Under the pieces are notes generated by a model. The model did no database searches. It saw nothing but the letters and a program-made list of their open reading frames with translations, and had not been told where the DNA came from. The translations under genes were made by a program, and so were the position numbers. DNA of 64,000 bases from Oreohelix idahoensis (lineage: Eukaryota; Mollusca; Gastropoda; Stylommatophora; Oreohelicidae), in assembly GCA_024509875.1 (NCBI GenBank), contig JAMPIV010017576.1, positions 62,001-126,000 of the forward strand, given 5' to 3'. Within the stretch, counting starts at the first letter, position 1, and each line of letters opens with the position of its first letter. Below, in pieces: positions 45,000-56,701 of the stretch.

Positions 45000-47560
45000 C
45001 TGGATTTGCTGTGTGACCCATGAAACTATGTTCCAGATGCTGTTAAATCTACAATACGGTAAGAAAGAATGAACGTGGCCACGGTCGACTGAGAAGAGAG
45101 GAATGAATGAATGAATAATTCTCTCTATTGTATAATCCATGTACTCACATTGTTTATTTCTTATTTGGTTTTGCTAATGCTTGTGGCGTGAGGTTTTTAT
45201 TTGGCTCTTGGATCAGTATAGTACTGACAATTACAGAAATATAATTTCTGCAGAAAATGGTGAAGTCCCAGTGTCTGAGAGAACTACTGGTATCACAAAT
45301 TAGTTACGGCTGTGAATGATCTGATCTCGAAAAATTATTAGAGAGGAGACCGACATAACTTGCCCCCTCCGCTGTGTAGTTAACTGTGATATTAAGACAA
45401 GGAAACAGATTTATTTAACAATGATAAAATTGACAAGTCTTCAAATACAATTTCCTTATTATTTATTTAGTATATACACTATCTACTCTTGTGCTGAAGG
45501 GTGAATGTTGAAAAATGGAATGTAATGGATTTGTAAGTTTACATATGATTTACAAATATTTATATACATATATAAATATATTACAACAAGTTTTCCAATT
45601 ATAGGAACAAACAATTATATCAGCTGTGCTGTTATTCAATTATAGTAAAGGTATCAGCTGTGCTGTTAATTACGTCTATAACAATTATTAGCTATGCTGT
45701 TAATCTTGTCTCTTTCTACGCTAAATCTCTTTCTCGTCACTGACACTAACGTTTGCTCACAATGCTGACAGAAATGGTACTAATGTGTACTCATCTCTCT
45801 AAGGTCTGTTCTTCTTTGTTTGGTTCACACAACAACGGTTGAGGATCGTTCCTTTAGCCCACCCAAGACTGAGGGGGACCAAAGATGTAGATTCTGTGCA
45901 ATCTATATGCTCCTGCGGAGTTCCAGGCAGCTGGATTGACGACCCACGATCTCAGTTTTGATGACACGAATAAAACCTGTAACAAGGAAAAATAGGGGCT
46001 AATTTCTGTCCTCAAGCCCACCTATTTCTATTGTATATGATATGAGCGTGTCTCAGGTGTCTGCATGTAGGATGAATGACAACATGGCTCAGTGTGATTT
46101 AGCAATAGCGAGACAAGACAGGTGTCTACTTAAAAAACATTCTTTCTGACAAATTAATACATGGATACATCCAATAATATGAATTCAATACATGAATACA
46201 TCCAATAATATAAATTCAATACATGAATATATTCAATACATGAATACATCCAATAATATAAATTCAATACGTGAATACATCCCATAATATGTACACCTAG
46301 GTGTGATACAACCATTTCCTTCCCCCTATAATATACCAGGCCCTCTCTGACAAGTGATATACAAGCTGGTAACATATATCCTAACAATATTGTTATGTTC
46401 TTATGATAGAAGTATATGAGACGAGGACTGTTTGGTGATATATCAGGTGGGAGTTATAGGAGACAATAGATTATTGTTAGATGAGACAATAGATTGAGTC
46501 CTAACAAGGACTGTTTTGGTTATATTTCAGTTGGTTTTATCTGAGATAATAGACTGAAGTTATAGGAGACAATAGATTGAGTTATAGGAGACAATAGATT
46601 GAGTCCTAACAAGGACTGTTTTGGTTATATTTCAGTTGGTCTGAGATAATAGATTGAAGTTATAGGAGACAATAGGTTGAAGTATGAGTCCTATTAATCT
46701 TCGTCTTCATCAATCATATTAGGAAATACAATCATTATACCTAATGCCCCCAAGATACAATCAGTAACCTGATACATTCATAGTGAACCAAAATATATTA
46801 AATATATACAGGTGTAGGTATTATAAATGACACACAACAAATACCAACATTAGAGACCTGCTGTACCTATTTTCCTACCAGTTTATAGTAAATTATATTT
46901 ACCCTCTAAGATTTTTTTTAAACCGGCCAGGTTTTAACTCGACTTAGTGAAGCAGGCTGCAGGTCAATGCACTCCAGGTAAGCTATAAATCAAGTTGACA
47001 AGAAACAGACGGTTATTTCTGGCTTCGTGTTCTGATTGTTGCGTGTTTTGCATATAGGCAGGTAAAGTAGCTTCTACTGGTTAAGGAAAGCGTTTGGTTG
47101 ATTCCTGGCGGGGCAAGCTGATTGGTGGTATCCAGTTTCGTCTCAAGCGTCGTACAGACTAATTTTATTCTGTTTTTTCCGCCATCTTGCGTGAACAAGA
47201 TGGCCGCGACCCACATCCGAAAAAAACAGGGCTTAAGTTTTTTCCTGGAGTAACTTCTTGTAATTTATTCCGGCTCAGCAACTGTGCGTTGATTGGCTGG
47301 GCTCTCGACATAGGGATTTAACAAAGTAGTGGGTTTACACAACTCGTTCAACGACAATGCTGTCCCTTTCAGAATAGATTAACTTGTAAACTCTGTTCTT
47401 TACAGTATAGGCAAACTCTAGACCATAGCGCAAATCTTTTTGATCTTTTTTTTTGGGGGGGGGGGGTTAATAACTTTCTTCTAACGGGATCTTGTCTCAA
47501 CAGAGGGAGGGGTGTTACACCTATGAGTCTATTCCTTTACTAATTCTAATACCTAAGCTT
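45000..47560. other. Unrecognised tandem-repeat-rich segment in the old LTR
   Basis: No gene. Contains ATCAGCTGTGCTGTTA repeats (about 45615-45705), units of about 33 bp around GAATACATCCAATAATAT (46150-46290), units around TATAGGAGACAATAGATTGA (46450-46690), and a short palindrome GCCATCTTG/CAAGATGGC at about 47182-47205. Compared with the element 2 LTR this stretch is about 2 kb too long, so an inserted element is likely, but its ends are not identified. Confidence 0.45.
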
Positions 47561-47657
47561 TTTTATATATTTTATTTGATATTCAATAATAGCTGTTGTA
47601 AAGTTTCTTTATGGTAAATAAAATTTACATAAAACTTAATTTACATTTGTTGGTCAG

Positions 47658-50126
47658 TGTCACGTAGGTCTTATGTTCATTAAATTGCCTAGATCGTCTT
47701 CCTATTCTCTCACCCGGATCCTTTTATTTTATTATCTGTCTTTACCTTTTTCCGGTATTTTTCGCATCATTCGTTTGCGAAATATATTTCCTTCCTAATT
47801 CGCAAACTTTACCTGTTCTTTTCTCAAAACTGAGAATCGCACTAGCATTCTATTACATAGATGTCAGTCAGACGAGAAGTGTTATAATGCATTCCGTCAG
47901 ACCGGAGAACCGACAGCTGTCTGCAGTTTCCCGGGGACAGTGTTTTCTTCGGCTGAGTTCTGGGCCTGTAGTGTGAAAATTCACTCCGCGGGACATGGCA
48001 GGCAGACGGAGTGTCGGCATTTTTCGGTAAACCGCGAGCGTTTCGTCAAAATAGCTCTGGCTTCGCGTGAAAATTCGCTCCGCACTGGAGACCGGCTGTC
48101 TGAGAGTTGCAACTCACGCGCGCTCTCGGTCACTGATGGCAGTTACGACACGCGTTAAGCTGACGTAGGTGTTTTACACGTAAAAGGGGAGATGATTTCG
48201 GAGTTTGAGAAAATATGGGATTGTTTGCCCCTGTTTTCAAATATCCACCCAGGAGCTGAAATCTGATTTCATTTCAGTCTCCAACATCTTCAGTAGACGG
48301 AACACGCGTGCTAGCGAATGAAACTTGTATAGCGAATTTCATAGTTCTCGTCAGATTTGTGACGAACTTCTAACTACCTATCTAGTGAATTATCCTAGTC
48401 GTGGTGTTACCGTAGTTCTGTGGTGAGATTAATATAATAGATATCTAGTATTTTGGAAAGTGATTAAGTGTTAAATCGCGGATTTCATTTTAAACTAGTT
48501 CTGTGTGCAGAGTGATTATTTTAATAGTTTGTTATTTCTTTAGTCGACGAGTTACAGTGGAGAGCAAGATAAATTATAAATTTCTAGCTAAACCCATTCG
48601 ACTATTAAAACAATTTAATTTAACTGCTAACTACTCAGTCGAGTATATTTGCTAAACAAACTATAACTGCTAAGATGTCTCATGAGTGTTGACGAAATAT
48701 ATTTATATGTGTTTCAAATTCATGATGATTGATTTTATAATATAACTTATTTCACGGGAAGTGTTAAATGATAAGCTCTACGCTTGCAGTTTAAAATATA
48801 AGTTATATCCTTATACATAGTATGTATAATTATTTTATATGTGCTTTTCCCATTTTATGCAGTGAATACTGGGGTGAACCCAACTTGCCGGCGTTTAGTA
48901 AATAAAGAGTTTCATACTTGTGAGAAGCATAGAAATTTCCTATCTTGAACCACGTGGGGTTTTTTTTTTCTTCAAGTAACACTGGTCTGACAGTGCCTGT
49001 GCCATCAGAGATAGACAGTAATACCCATCCCACTAACGGTTTTTAAAGACTAGAAATATATATTGGGCTTTTGAGCCAGTTCATATTGCTCCACAAACTC
49101 AAATATACATGCTGCCTAGCGGCGAGAATCATTACAAGAAGTAACATTAATATTCCCGACAAGTATTGAGAGAGTGTATAGTGAACCAAGACTGTCTTTC
49201 CAAATTAAGGGAATCCTCGTGTTTTTTTTTTGACTCTGTGTGCCCGTTTTAAACTTGCTTATCCAAACTGATTCAAGTGATATTAACAGTAATCAAAAAT
49301 TTAACTGGTGAAGTGAACGCTCCCCGAAAAACAGTGGACGAAGCCTGTAATTGTAGAGTTGGGATTCGCTTTATCCAAAGAATACAGATTCGCAGTAGAG
49401 AAGTGTCCTACGGTTGCGCCAGACGGTGAACAACATCAAGTTTTTTGATAGGTAAGAACGTGTGCCAGGGATCCCTGATGAAAGAACTGAGTGAAAGTAG
49501 ACTGAGGGATGTTCGTTGTTGATTCACTCACAATTGTAACATTTCGTTATGCAATTTATTGCTAATTATATATCTATATATTCCCTTATACTAGATCAGA
49601 GTATCCAGTCTGTTTATACCTAAAAGGGGGAAGAAATATTATACCCTAACCATATGTATTTGTGACTCTTTGGGCCATCATCTGTCTCATAACGGGGCTG
49701 TGGGCTAACCCTAGAGTTAATATCATAACGGGGCTATCATCCTTGTAGCATTCTCTTGATATTTTATGACTATTTGTATATGTTTTGATGTAATTTCTAT
49801 GTGTTGTGAGGAAATTTTAAATGATAATTAAAAATTTCTGTTGGAATTAATCATGTATGTGCGTGTCCGTGAGTAGATATAAATATATGTAATATATATA
49901 TCTGTGTTTAGACTGTCTGACGCCTTAAAAGCTGTCGTAGAGGATAGGTGAAAGAGAGAAGATTTCCTCGATTTTTTTCAGAGACAGCCTCTATATCACA
50001 GTCTATCATCTCACTTGTGGAGATTCTATTTCTTTTACTAACTCTCACGGTGTCTATCACCTACTCTAACCTATTCAGAAGGGACCAACCCAAGTCTTAA
50101 TTCTCCTATCAAAAAAATCTACGACA
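47658..50126 (+). mobile_element. Element 2 5' LTR, 2469 bp
   Basis: TGTCACGTAGG to AATCTACGACA. Near-identical to the 3' LTR over the first 1.9 kb and the last 250 bp. Relative to the 3' LTR it lacks the SINE, a segment of about 200 bp matching 56599-56800, and several small pieces in between. No protein is encoded; 50-70-codon frames are shared by both LTRs by descent only. Confidence 0.95.
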
Positions 50127-50128
50127 AA

Positions 50129-50145
50129 TGGGGTCTCGCTCGACG
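50129..50145 (+). promoter_or_regulatory. Primer-binding site candidate of element 2
   Basis: TGGGGTCTCGCTCGACG begins two bases after the LTR end. TGG at this place matches the complement of a tRNA CCA end. A diverged second copy of the motif (ATGTGGACTCGTCTATCGG) follows at about 50182. The tRNA is not assigned. Confidence 0.6.
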
Positions 50146-50879
50146 GTTTTTTGAACTTAGAATAGGAAGACGAGTACGACAAATGTGGACTCGTCTATCG
50201 GGTTTTTGAACTTAAGATTCTTTATTCTGTAATAGAGTAAGAGTGTGATTGTCTTGTGAGTTTTATTTTATAATAATTTATCCCCTAGACTAACGATCTG
50301 TTTTCGGGCGTGCTGACCACACAAACTGATAAGTTTTTTTTCCCCACAGCATTTGAACATTATACACTTGGTTTACAGGTTGATTTTGTCGGAATATATG
50401 TTAATTGTTGATTTGTAATACTAAACGCTGGTAAAGTTTTGTGAGTGTATAACATTCACAAGGGTTCTGAAGCAGGAAGGTGTTTGAACTAAGTTAAGGA
50501 GTGCGTTTCGGACTATTTGTCCAGATTAATTTCCTCCTTTACCCTAACTGTCTTCAGGGGTAAACTTGATAGTGGATTAAAAATTAAGGGGATTTTTATT
50601 TTCTCCGAAATTTTTGCAATAATTATTGTGTTTTCCACTGTAGTAACTTATTTTTCAGGAAGTAATCTTAACTACCATTTAGTTGGCGTAGTCGTGTTTT
50701 GCATTAGGTGCTTTATTGCCGATAATAGCTGCGATAGTTAGATTTTATTTTGGAGGAGGTAATCCAGGGTTAAATATATCATCTTTTGTTTTTTGGTATT
50801 TTTTTTTCTCGTAAGTGGTAGGAACCAGAGTATCCTTTTCTTAATCTCTTTCTCCACTAGTCTCAGTCACTGACTTAAT
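50146..50879 (+). other. Non-coding leader of element 2
   Basis: About 730 bp between primer site and gag ATG. It holds a 74-codon frame (50517-50741) with hydrophobic stretches; nothing marks it as a gene. Packaging signals would be expected here. Confidence 0.5.
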
Positions 50880-52364
50880 ATGGCCGCGAGGGCAAAGCTT
50901 AGACAACTCCTCAGGGACGAAGCAAGAGAGGAGGGACTGGAAGGAGAGGAAGCAAAAGCGTTTGTCAGAGACGAACTTGAGAGATATGGTGCAGAGAGAA
51001 AAGCAGCTGAAGCTAAAGAGGAAAAAGAAGAACTAAGGAGGAAAGATGCAGAAGCTAGGGAGAAGGAAAGGGAAGACCGGCTATTACAGCAGAAGAAGAT
51101 GGACGAGGAAATGGAAATTCGCAGGATGCAGCATGAGGAAAGAGAGAAGGAGAGAGAGAGACAGCATGAGTTAGCGCTCAAAACCCTTAAATTCCAAAGT
51201 CGTGGTGCTGCCTCTACCTCCAGCAATGGAGAGTCTTCTCCTCATTCTTCCTTAACTGATCCTTCTAACACTCAATCTACCCCTCTCACTGCTATATCTT
51301 TTCCGCTAGAATCTTTCCCTTGTCCAAATGAGAAGATTGACACTTGGCTAGAAAAATTTGAGAAAATTGCAACTCTGTACGGTTTAGAGAGGTCGCGTTG
51401 GAATGTGAAGCTTTCTCAGGCTCTGAAAAGTAGTGCATATGATGTTTACGCCAAACTGGAAAGCAGCCAACAAGACAACTATGATGTGTTGAAGAAAGCG
51501 TTACTGGATCGCTTCGAAATGAATGCTCGCACATTTTTGCAACTGTTTCGCAACAGCAGGAAGGAGAGCTCTGAAACTCTTCACCAGTTCTCATCTCGTC
51601 TAAAGGGATATCTAACGAAGTGCCTTGAGCTTTCACAGCTCCCCTCTACCTATGAAGGTCTTGAGGAATTTGTTTTAACGGAACAAATAAAGAACACTTT
51701 GTCTGCAGATACTCGAAGATTTATAGCTGAGCAGGGGGCAGAAAAACTTGAAGACATCTTACAGAAGTCTGAGCGTTATCAAAATGCGCTGGCTGAACTA
51801 CCGGCCATAAAACGGAAACCGACAGAGGAGCATTTTCGAAAAAATAATCTAGATCAACCTTCTCATGCTTCGAATCAGAATAACCACAGAGAAACTGGAC
51901 CTCAAAACCCCCCTCCTGAAAAATCTAAGTTCTACAAGAACAAGAACCCCAACCACCCCAAACAGTCTGATCAACCCGACCGCCCTACATGGCAGCGCAG
52001 CCAGAAAGGACAAGGTGGCAAAGGGAAAACCCCTGAGCACGGGACATATGATCAGAGTGAGCACACCGAGCCTAAACGCATCGGATGCTTGTTAACAGTC
52101 TCTCAAGGCGGAATTATTGACAGTGATTCCCAACCTGTTGGGGATGGACCCTCAACGCGAGGTACTGTTACATTGAACGGTTCTCAAACTTCTTGTTTAT
52201 TTGACACGGGGCTTTCTTATGATTGCATTGTTGCCAGAAACCTGGTCCAACCGGTCAAGAGACAGCAGAGACTGTCCAATTTTCTGGAGTTCGTAAGAGT
52301 GATGCACCTACAGCGCTTCCCATCGCATTGGTGGAGATCCACTCTGATTTTGTCAGAGGCGTGA
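50880..52364 (+). CDS. Element 2 Gag plus N-terminal half of protease
   Basis: 494-codon frame. ATG at 50880 is chosen because a dense coiled coil starts right there (residues about 1-100, strings of Glu, Lys, Arg). Residues about 145-305 form the capsid region (KIDTWLEKFEKIATLYGLE, DVLKKALLDRF) and end in a SCAN-like block (LTEQIKNTLSADTRRFIAEQ, EDILQKSERY). SCAN domains of vertebrate zinc-finger proteins are known to descend from Gmr1-like capsids. A basic, Pro/Asn/Gln-rich nucleic-acid-binding region follows; no CCHC knuckle. The protease signature is DTG at 442-444 (CLFDTGLSYDCIV). The true frame is lost by a one-base shift near 52249-52260, so the last 35 or so residues are noise. The aspartic protease would cut the polyprotein. 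Confidence 0.92.
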   Translation: MAARAKLRQLLRDEAREEGLEGEEAKAFVRDELERYGAERKAAEAKEEKEELRRKDAEAREKEREDRLLQQKKMDEEMEIRRMQHEEREKERERQHELALKTLKFQSRGAASTSSNGESSPHSSLTDPSNTQSTPLTAISFPLESFPCPNEKIDTWLEKFEKIATLYGLERSRWNVKLSQALKSSAYDVYAKLESSQQDNYDVLKKALLDRFEMNARTFLQLFRNSRKESSETLHQFSSRLKGYLTKCLELSQLPSTYEGLEEFVLTEQIKNTLSADTRRFIAEQGAEKLEDILQKSERYQNALAELPAIKRKPTEEHFRKNNLDQPSHASNQNNHRETGPQNPPPEKSKFYKNKNPNHPKQSDQPDRPTWQRSQKGQGGKGKTPEHGTYDQSEHTEPKRIGCLLTVSQGGIIDSDSQPVGDGPSTRGTVTLNGSQTSCLFDTGLSYDCIVARNLVQPVKRQQRLSNFLEFVRVMHLQRFPSHWWRSTLILSEA

Positions 52365-52540
52365 TCAAAGCGGCTGTTATTGATGATCCCATCTACCCAG
52401 TCATACTCGGCGGGAGATACGTGTGTATTGGGAAACCGGAAGAGCCGATTGTGGCAGCAGTAACTACAAGAGGGCAAACCAAGAAGGAACGGGAGCCTGC
52501 ACCGAATTTGTTACCCATGGAACTTAAAGAAGCGCAATAA
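52250..52540 (+). pseudogene. Element 2 protease C-terminal half and linker (shifted frame)
   Basis: Continuation in another frame: GQETAETVQFSGVRKSD, then VIDDPIYPVILGGRYVCIG, where PVILGGRY corresponds to the ILGR-type second motif of retroviral-like proteases. The linker AAVTTRGQTKKE matches in position the VVTRA linker of element 1. It ends at a TAA, and another one-base shift near 52535-52541 leads into integrase. Confidence 0.85.
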
Positions 52541-53924
52541 GGACCCTACTTTGGCACCCTGCTTTAGGAAACTGCCCATGGCTAAGGAACCCAAACAGCA
52601 CGGGGACATTTTTTCTAAGGATGGCGTACTTTATCGCAGAACGGGCAAGCCTGACCAAGGTTACAACCAGCTCCTAGTACCGAAACAGTACAGAAGCCAA
52701 ATCCTAGAAATGGGGCACTCTCTTCCCTTCAGCGGACATATGGGACAGAACGCCACAAACCAAAGGATAACCACTCATTATTGGTGGCCAGGAGTAAATA
52801 CTGATATTATCAGATATGTCAAATCCTGTGCCCAGTGCCAACGTGTGCCACCCAAGCAACGAGCACCCCCAGTCTCTTTGGGTGAAATGCCAATAGTGGG
52901 AACACCATTCGAACGGGTTGTGATCGACATTTTAGGGCCTTTCGAAAGGACTAAAAGAAGGAACAGGTTCATTCTGACCTTAGTCGATACATGCACTTTA
53001 TGGGCAGAAGCTATCCCGCTAACATGCGCAGATGCCAAGCATGTCGCAGAAGCCCTCGTGCAGATTTTCACTCGGTTGGGATTCCCTCAGCAAGTGTTGA
53101 CGGATAACGGATCCCCATACCAAAACCTGTTGATGGATGAGATCGTGAAGATCTTGAGGACCCAACACATCTACACAAAGCCTTATACTCCGGCCGGAAA
53201 TGGGCTCGTGGAACGTGCTAATGGAAACCTCAACATGATGCTAAGTAAACTGGCACAAGTGAAACCTGAAGATTGGGATCTTTGTATTCCTGGAGCTTTA
53301 TTTGGCTACAGAGAATCTCCTCATACTTCCACAGGATTTCCGCCAGCTACACTCTTATTCGGCAGACCCATTAGGGGCCCGCTTGAAGCCTTACTTCAGT
53401 CTCTGACAGATGAGAAGGCGGATGAGACAGTTGTCTCAGCAAGTAAATATGTATCGGTTTTAAAGGAAAGGTTGAAACTAGGGTGGGACCTAGCAACGAC
53501 TAACTTTAAGCGAGCACGCACAAAGCACGCTAACCGATACAGGAAAGTCGCGAAAGAAAGAGAACTGGAAGCAGGAGAGAAAGTTTTGGTGTTACTCCCT
53601 ACCGGAAACAACCAACTGAAGATCGGATGGCAAGGGCCGTTTACCGTCCTGAAAAAGATTTCTAAGGCTAACTACCAGATCTCTATTCAAGAAAAGGAGA
53701 AGGTTTTCCATTTAAATCTGTTAAAGAGATACTTGGAAAGACCAGTGCCAACCTCCGACCATCTCCTGACGATCGCCAAAGCTGACGAAGATGATGATAG
53801 TGGCAGGGATATTCCACCGCAATCACACGAAATCTTTCAAAAATGTCAGAAGCGGCGACGCTCTTTCAAGCGCGCATGGGAGACATTCCAGAGGAAGGAA
53901 ACTTTGGGGAGTAGACTGGAGTAG
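52527..53924 (+). CDS. Element 2 integrase
   Basis: The frame is open from about 52527, without a clear start codon (position 52551 is a TTG). It begins KDPTLAPCFRKL, a linker equivalent to EDPSLQKFF in element 1. Counting from 52551: zinc site H56, H63 (GHSLPFSGHMG), C93, C96 (CAQCQ); catalytic D126 (VVIDILGPF), D185 (LTDNGSPY) and E221 (NGLVERANGN), with 35 residues between the last two; a GPY/F module GWQGPFTVLKK near 365. A C-terminal acidic/basic tail reaches the stop at 53924. All catalytic residues are intact. Integrase inserts the cDNA and makes the 5-bp target duplication. The next 130 bp lead directly to the polypurine tract: no RT follows. Confidence 0.95.
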   Translation, partial: KKRNKDPTLAPCFRKLPMAKEPKQHGDIFSKDGVLYRRTGKPDQGYNQLLVPKQYRSQILEMGHSLPFSGHMGQNATNQRITTHYWWPGVNTDIIRYVKSCAQCQRVPPKQRAPPVSLGEMPIVGTPFERVVIDILGPFERTKRRNRFILTLVDTCTLWAEAIPLTCADAKHVAEALVQIFTRLGFPQQVLTDNGSPYQNLLMDEIVKILRTQHIYTKPYTPAGNGLVERANGNLNMMLSKLAQVKPEDWDLCIPGALFGYRESPHTSTGFPPATLLFGRPIRGPLEALLQSLTDEKADETVVSASKYVSVLKERLKLGWDLATTNFKRARTKHANRYRKVAKERELEAGEKVLVLLPTGNNQLKIGWQGPFTVLKKISKANYQISIQEKEKVFHLNLLKRYLERPVPTSDHLLTIAKADEDDDSGRDIPPQSHEIFQKCQKRRRSFKRAWETFQRKETLGSRLE

Positions 53925-54036
53925 ATATTGGACAGAGATGGAGGGGGAAGATGAGAGGGAAGAAGACAGACACCCCGAAGCTACGGTTATAGGAAATTTA
54001 ATTCCATAACGTAGACATGGAGTGCTTCCATATCTT

Positions 54037-54047
54037 AAAGGGGGGAC
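54037..54047 (+). promoter_or_regulatory. Polypurine tract of element 2
   Basis: AAAGGGGGGAC four bases before the 3' LTR start at 54052. An intact PPT means that the cDNA could still be completed with RT supplied in trans. Confidence 0.85.
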
Positions 54048-55984
54048 GTCCTGTCACGTAGGTCTTATGTTCATTAAATTGCCTAGATCGTCTTCCTATT
54101 CTCTCACCCGGATCCTTTTAATTTATTATCTGTCTTTACCTTTTTCCGGTATTTTTCGCATCATTCGTTTGCGAAATATATTTCCTTCCTAATTCGCAAA
54201 CTTTACCTGTTCTTTTCTCAAAACTGAGAATCGCACTAGCATTCTATTACATAGATGTCAGTCAGACGAGAAGTGTTATAATGCATTCCGTCAGACCGGA
54301 GAGCCGACAGCTGTCTGCAGTTTCCCCGGGGACATGAGTGTGTTTTCTTCGGCTGAGTTCTGGGCCTGTAGTGTGAAAATTCACTCCGCGGGACATGGCA
54401 GGCAGACGGAGTGTCGGCATTTTTCGGTAAACCGCGAGCGTTTCGTCAAAATAGCTCTGGCTTAGCGTGAAAAATCGCTCCGCACTGGAGACCGGCTGTC
54501 TGAGAGTTGCAACTCACGCGCGCTCTCGGTCACTGATGGCAGTTACGACACGCGTTAAGCTGACGTAGGTGTTTTACACGTAAAAGGGGAGATGATTTCG
54601 GAGTTTGAGAAAATATGGGATTGTTTGCCCCTGTTTTCAAATATCCACCCAGGAGCTGAAATCTGATTTCATTTCAGTCTCCAACATCTTCAGTAGACGG
54701 AACACGCGTGCTAGCGAATGAAACTTGTATAGCGAATTTCATAGTTCTCGTCAGATTTGTGACGAGCTTCTAACTACTTATCTAGTGAATTATCCTAGTC
54801 GTGGTGTTACCGTAGTTCTGTGATGAGATTAATATAATAGATATCTAGTATTTTGGAAAGTGATTAAGTGTTAAATCGCGGATTTCATTTTAAACTAGTT
54901 CTGTGTGCAGAGTGATTATTTTAATAGTTTGTTATTTCTTTAGTCGACGAGTTACAGTGGAGAGCAAGATAAATTATAAATTTCTAGCTAAACCCATTCG
55001 ACTATTAAAACAATTTAATTTAACTGCTAACTACTCAGTCGAGTATATTTGCTAAACAAACTATAACTGCTAAGATGTCTCATGAGTGTTGACGAAATAT
55101 ATTTATATGTGTTTCAAATTCATGATGATTGATTTTATAATATAACTTATTTCACGGGAAGTGTTAAATGATAAGCTCTACGCTTGCAGTTTAAAATATA
55201 AGTTATATCCTTATACATAGTATGTATAATTATTTTATATGTGCTTTTCCCATTTTATGCAGTGAATACTGGGGTGAACCCAACTTGCCGGCGTTTAGTA
55301 AATAAAGAGTTTCATACTTGTGAGAAGCATAGACATTTCCTATCTTGAACCACGTGGGGGTTTTTTTTTTTTCAAGTAACACTGGTCTGACAGTGCCTGT
55401 GCCATCAGAGATAGACAGTAATACCCATCCCACTAACGGTTTCTAAAGACTAGAAATATATATTGGGCTTTTGAGCCAGTTCATATTGCTCCACAAACTC
55501 AAATATACATGCTGCCTAGCGGCGAGAATCATTACAAGAAGTAACATTAATATTCCCGACAAGTATTGAGAGAGTGTATAGTGAACCAAGACTGTCTTTC
55601 CAAATTAAGGGAATCCTCGTGTTTTTTTTTTTTTGACTCTGTGTGCCCGTTTTAAACTTGCTTATCCAAACTGATTCAAGTGACATTAACAGTAATCAAA
55701 AATTTAACTGGTGAAGTGAACGCTCCCCGAAAAACAGTGGACGAAGCCTGTAATTGTAGAGCTGGGATTCGCTTTATCCAAAGAATACAGATTCGCTGTA
55801 GAGAAGTGTCCTACGGTTGCGCCAGACGGTGAACAACATCAAGATTTTTGATAGGTAAGAACGTGTGCCAGGGATCCCTGATGAAAGAACTGAGTGAAAG
55901 TAGACTGAGGGATGTTCGTTGTTGATTCACTCACAATTGTAACATTTCGTTATGCAATTTATTGCTAACTATATATCTATATAT

Positions 55985-56258
55985 GGAGCCGCGGTAGCAT
56001 AGTGGTTAGTGCACTGGTTTCCTAGCGCAGTGGTCTATGGTTCGATCCCCAGATGAGGCGGAAAATTTTTAGGCCACAAACGGCTCCTGGGTCGACCCAG
56101 CCCCAAATGGGTACCAGAGCTACTCTGGGAAGGTTAAGGCGGCCGGCGTGATGCCGACCACATCACCCCTCGTGTGCGGACGGTCAAGATAATATGGGCC
56201 TAACACCATATTCCCAATATGCCTCAATGGGCGTGTAACGGGTTCCTTTACCTTTTTT
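55985..56258 (+). mobile_element. tRNA-derived SINE (family B), complete, inside LTR
   Basis: GGAGCCGCGGTAGCATAGTGG gives the A box (GGTAGCATAGTGGTTAG), GGTTCGATCCCC the B box, then the CACAAACGGCTCCTGGGTCG block, the GGCGGCCGGCGTGAT block and a 3' end at GGGCGTGTAACGGGTTCC plus a T-rich tail. The 5' LTR shows the empty site (TATATATCTATATATTCCC at about 49568), which proves insertion after element 2 or its source LTR formed. The TSD is blurred because the target is TA-rich. Confidence 0.92.
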
Positions 56259-56630
56259 TATATATAGATATATATATATTCCCTTAAACAGATCAGAGTA
56301 TCCAGGTCTGTTCATACCTAAAAGGGGGGAAATGCCATAATGCCCTAACCATATGGAATTTGTGACTCTTTGGGCCATCATCTGTCTCATAAACGATGAA
56401 AAGGGCTGTGGGCTAACCCTAGAGTTAATGAAAATCATAACGGGGCTATCATCCTTGTAGCATTGTTCTCTATGATACGAGCATTTATGGACTATTTGTA
56501 TAGCTCGCGGTTTTTTTGAATGTAATTTCCACCACAGCACTATGTGTTGTGAGGAAATTTTTAAATGATAATTAATATTTTCTGTTTGGAATTAATCAGT
56601 GCGTTGGTCAGCTCGTTCATATATATAACA

Positions 56631-56700
<70 letters not shown>
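56631..56700. repeat. (TA)n microsatellite
   Basis: Pure TA inside the LTR segment that is present only in the 3' LTR. Confidence 0.97.

Positions 56701-56701
<1 letters not shown>

Noticed and set aside
48830..49033. 67-residue frame conserved at 55230-55433
   Set aside because: Again the two LTRs of element 2; no codon-level evidence of coding.
53791..54009. Possible remnant of RNase H or RT after the element 2 integrase
   Set aside because: The frame lacks any RT or RNase H motif and mostly overlaps the integrase tail in another frame.
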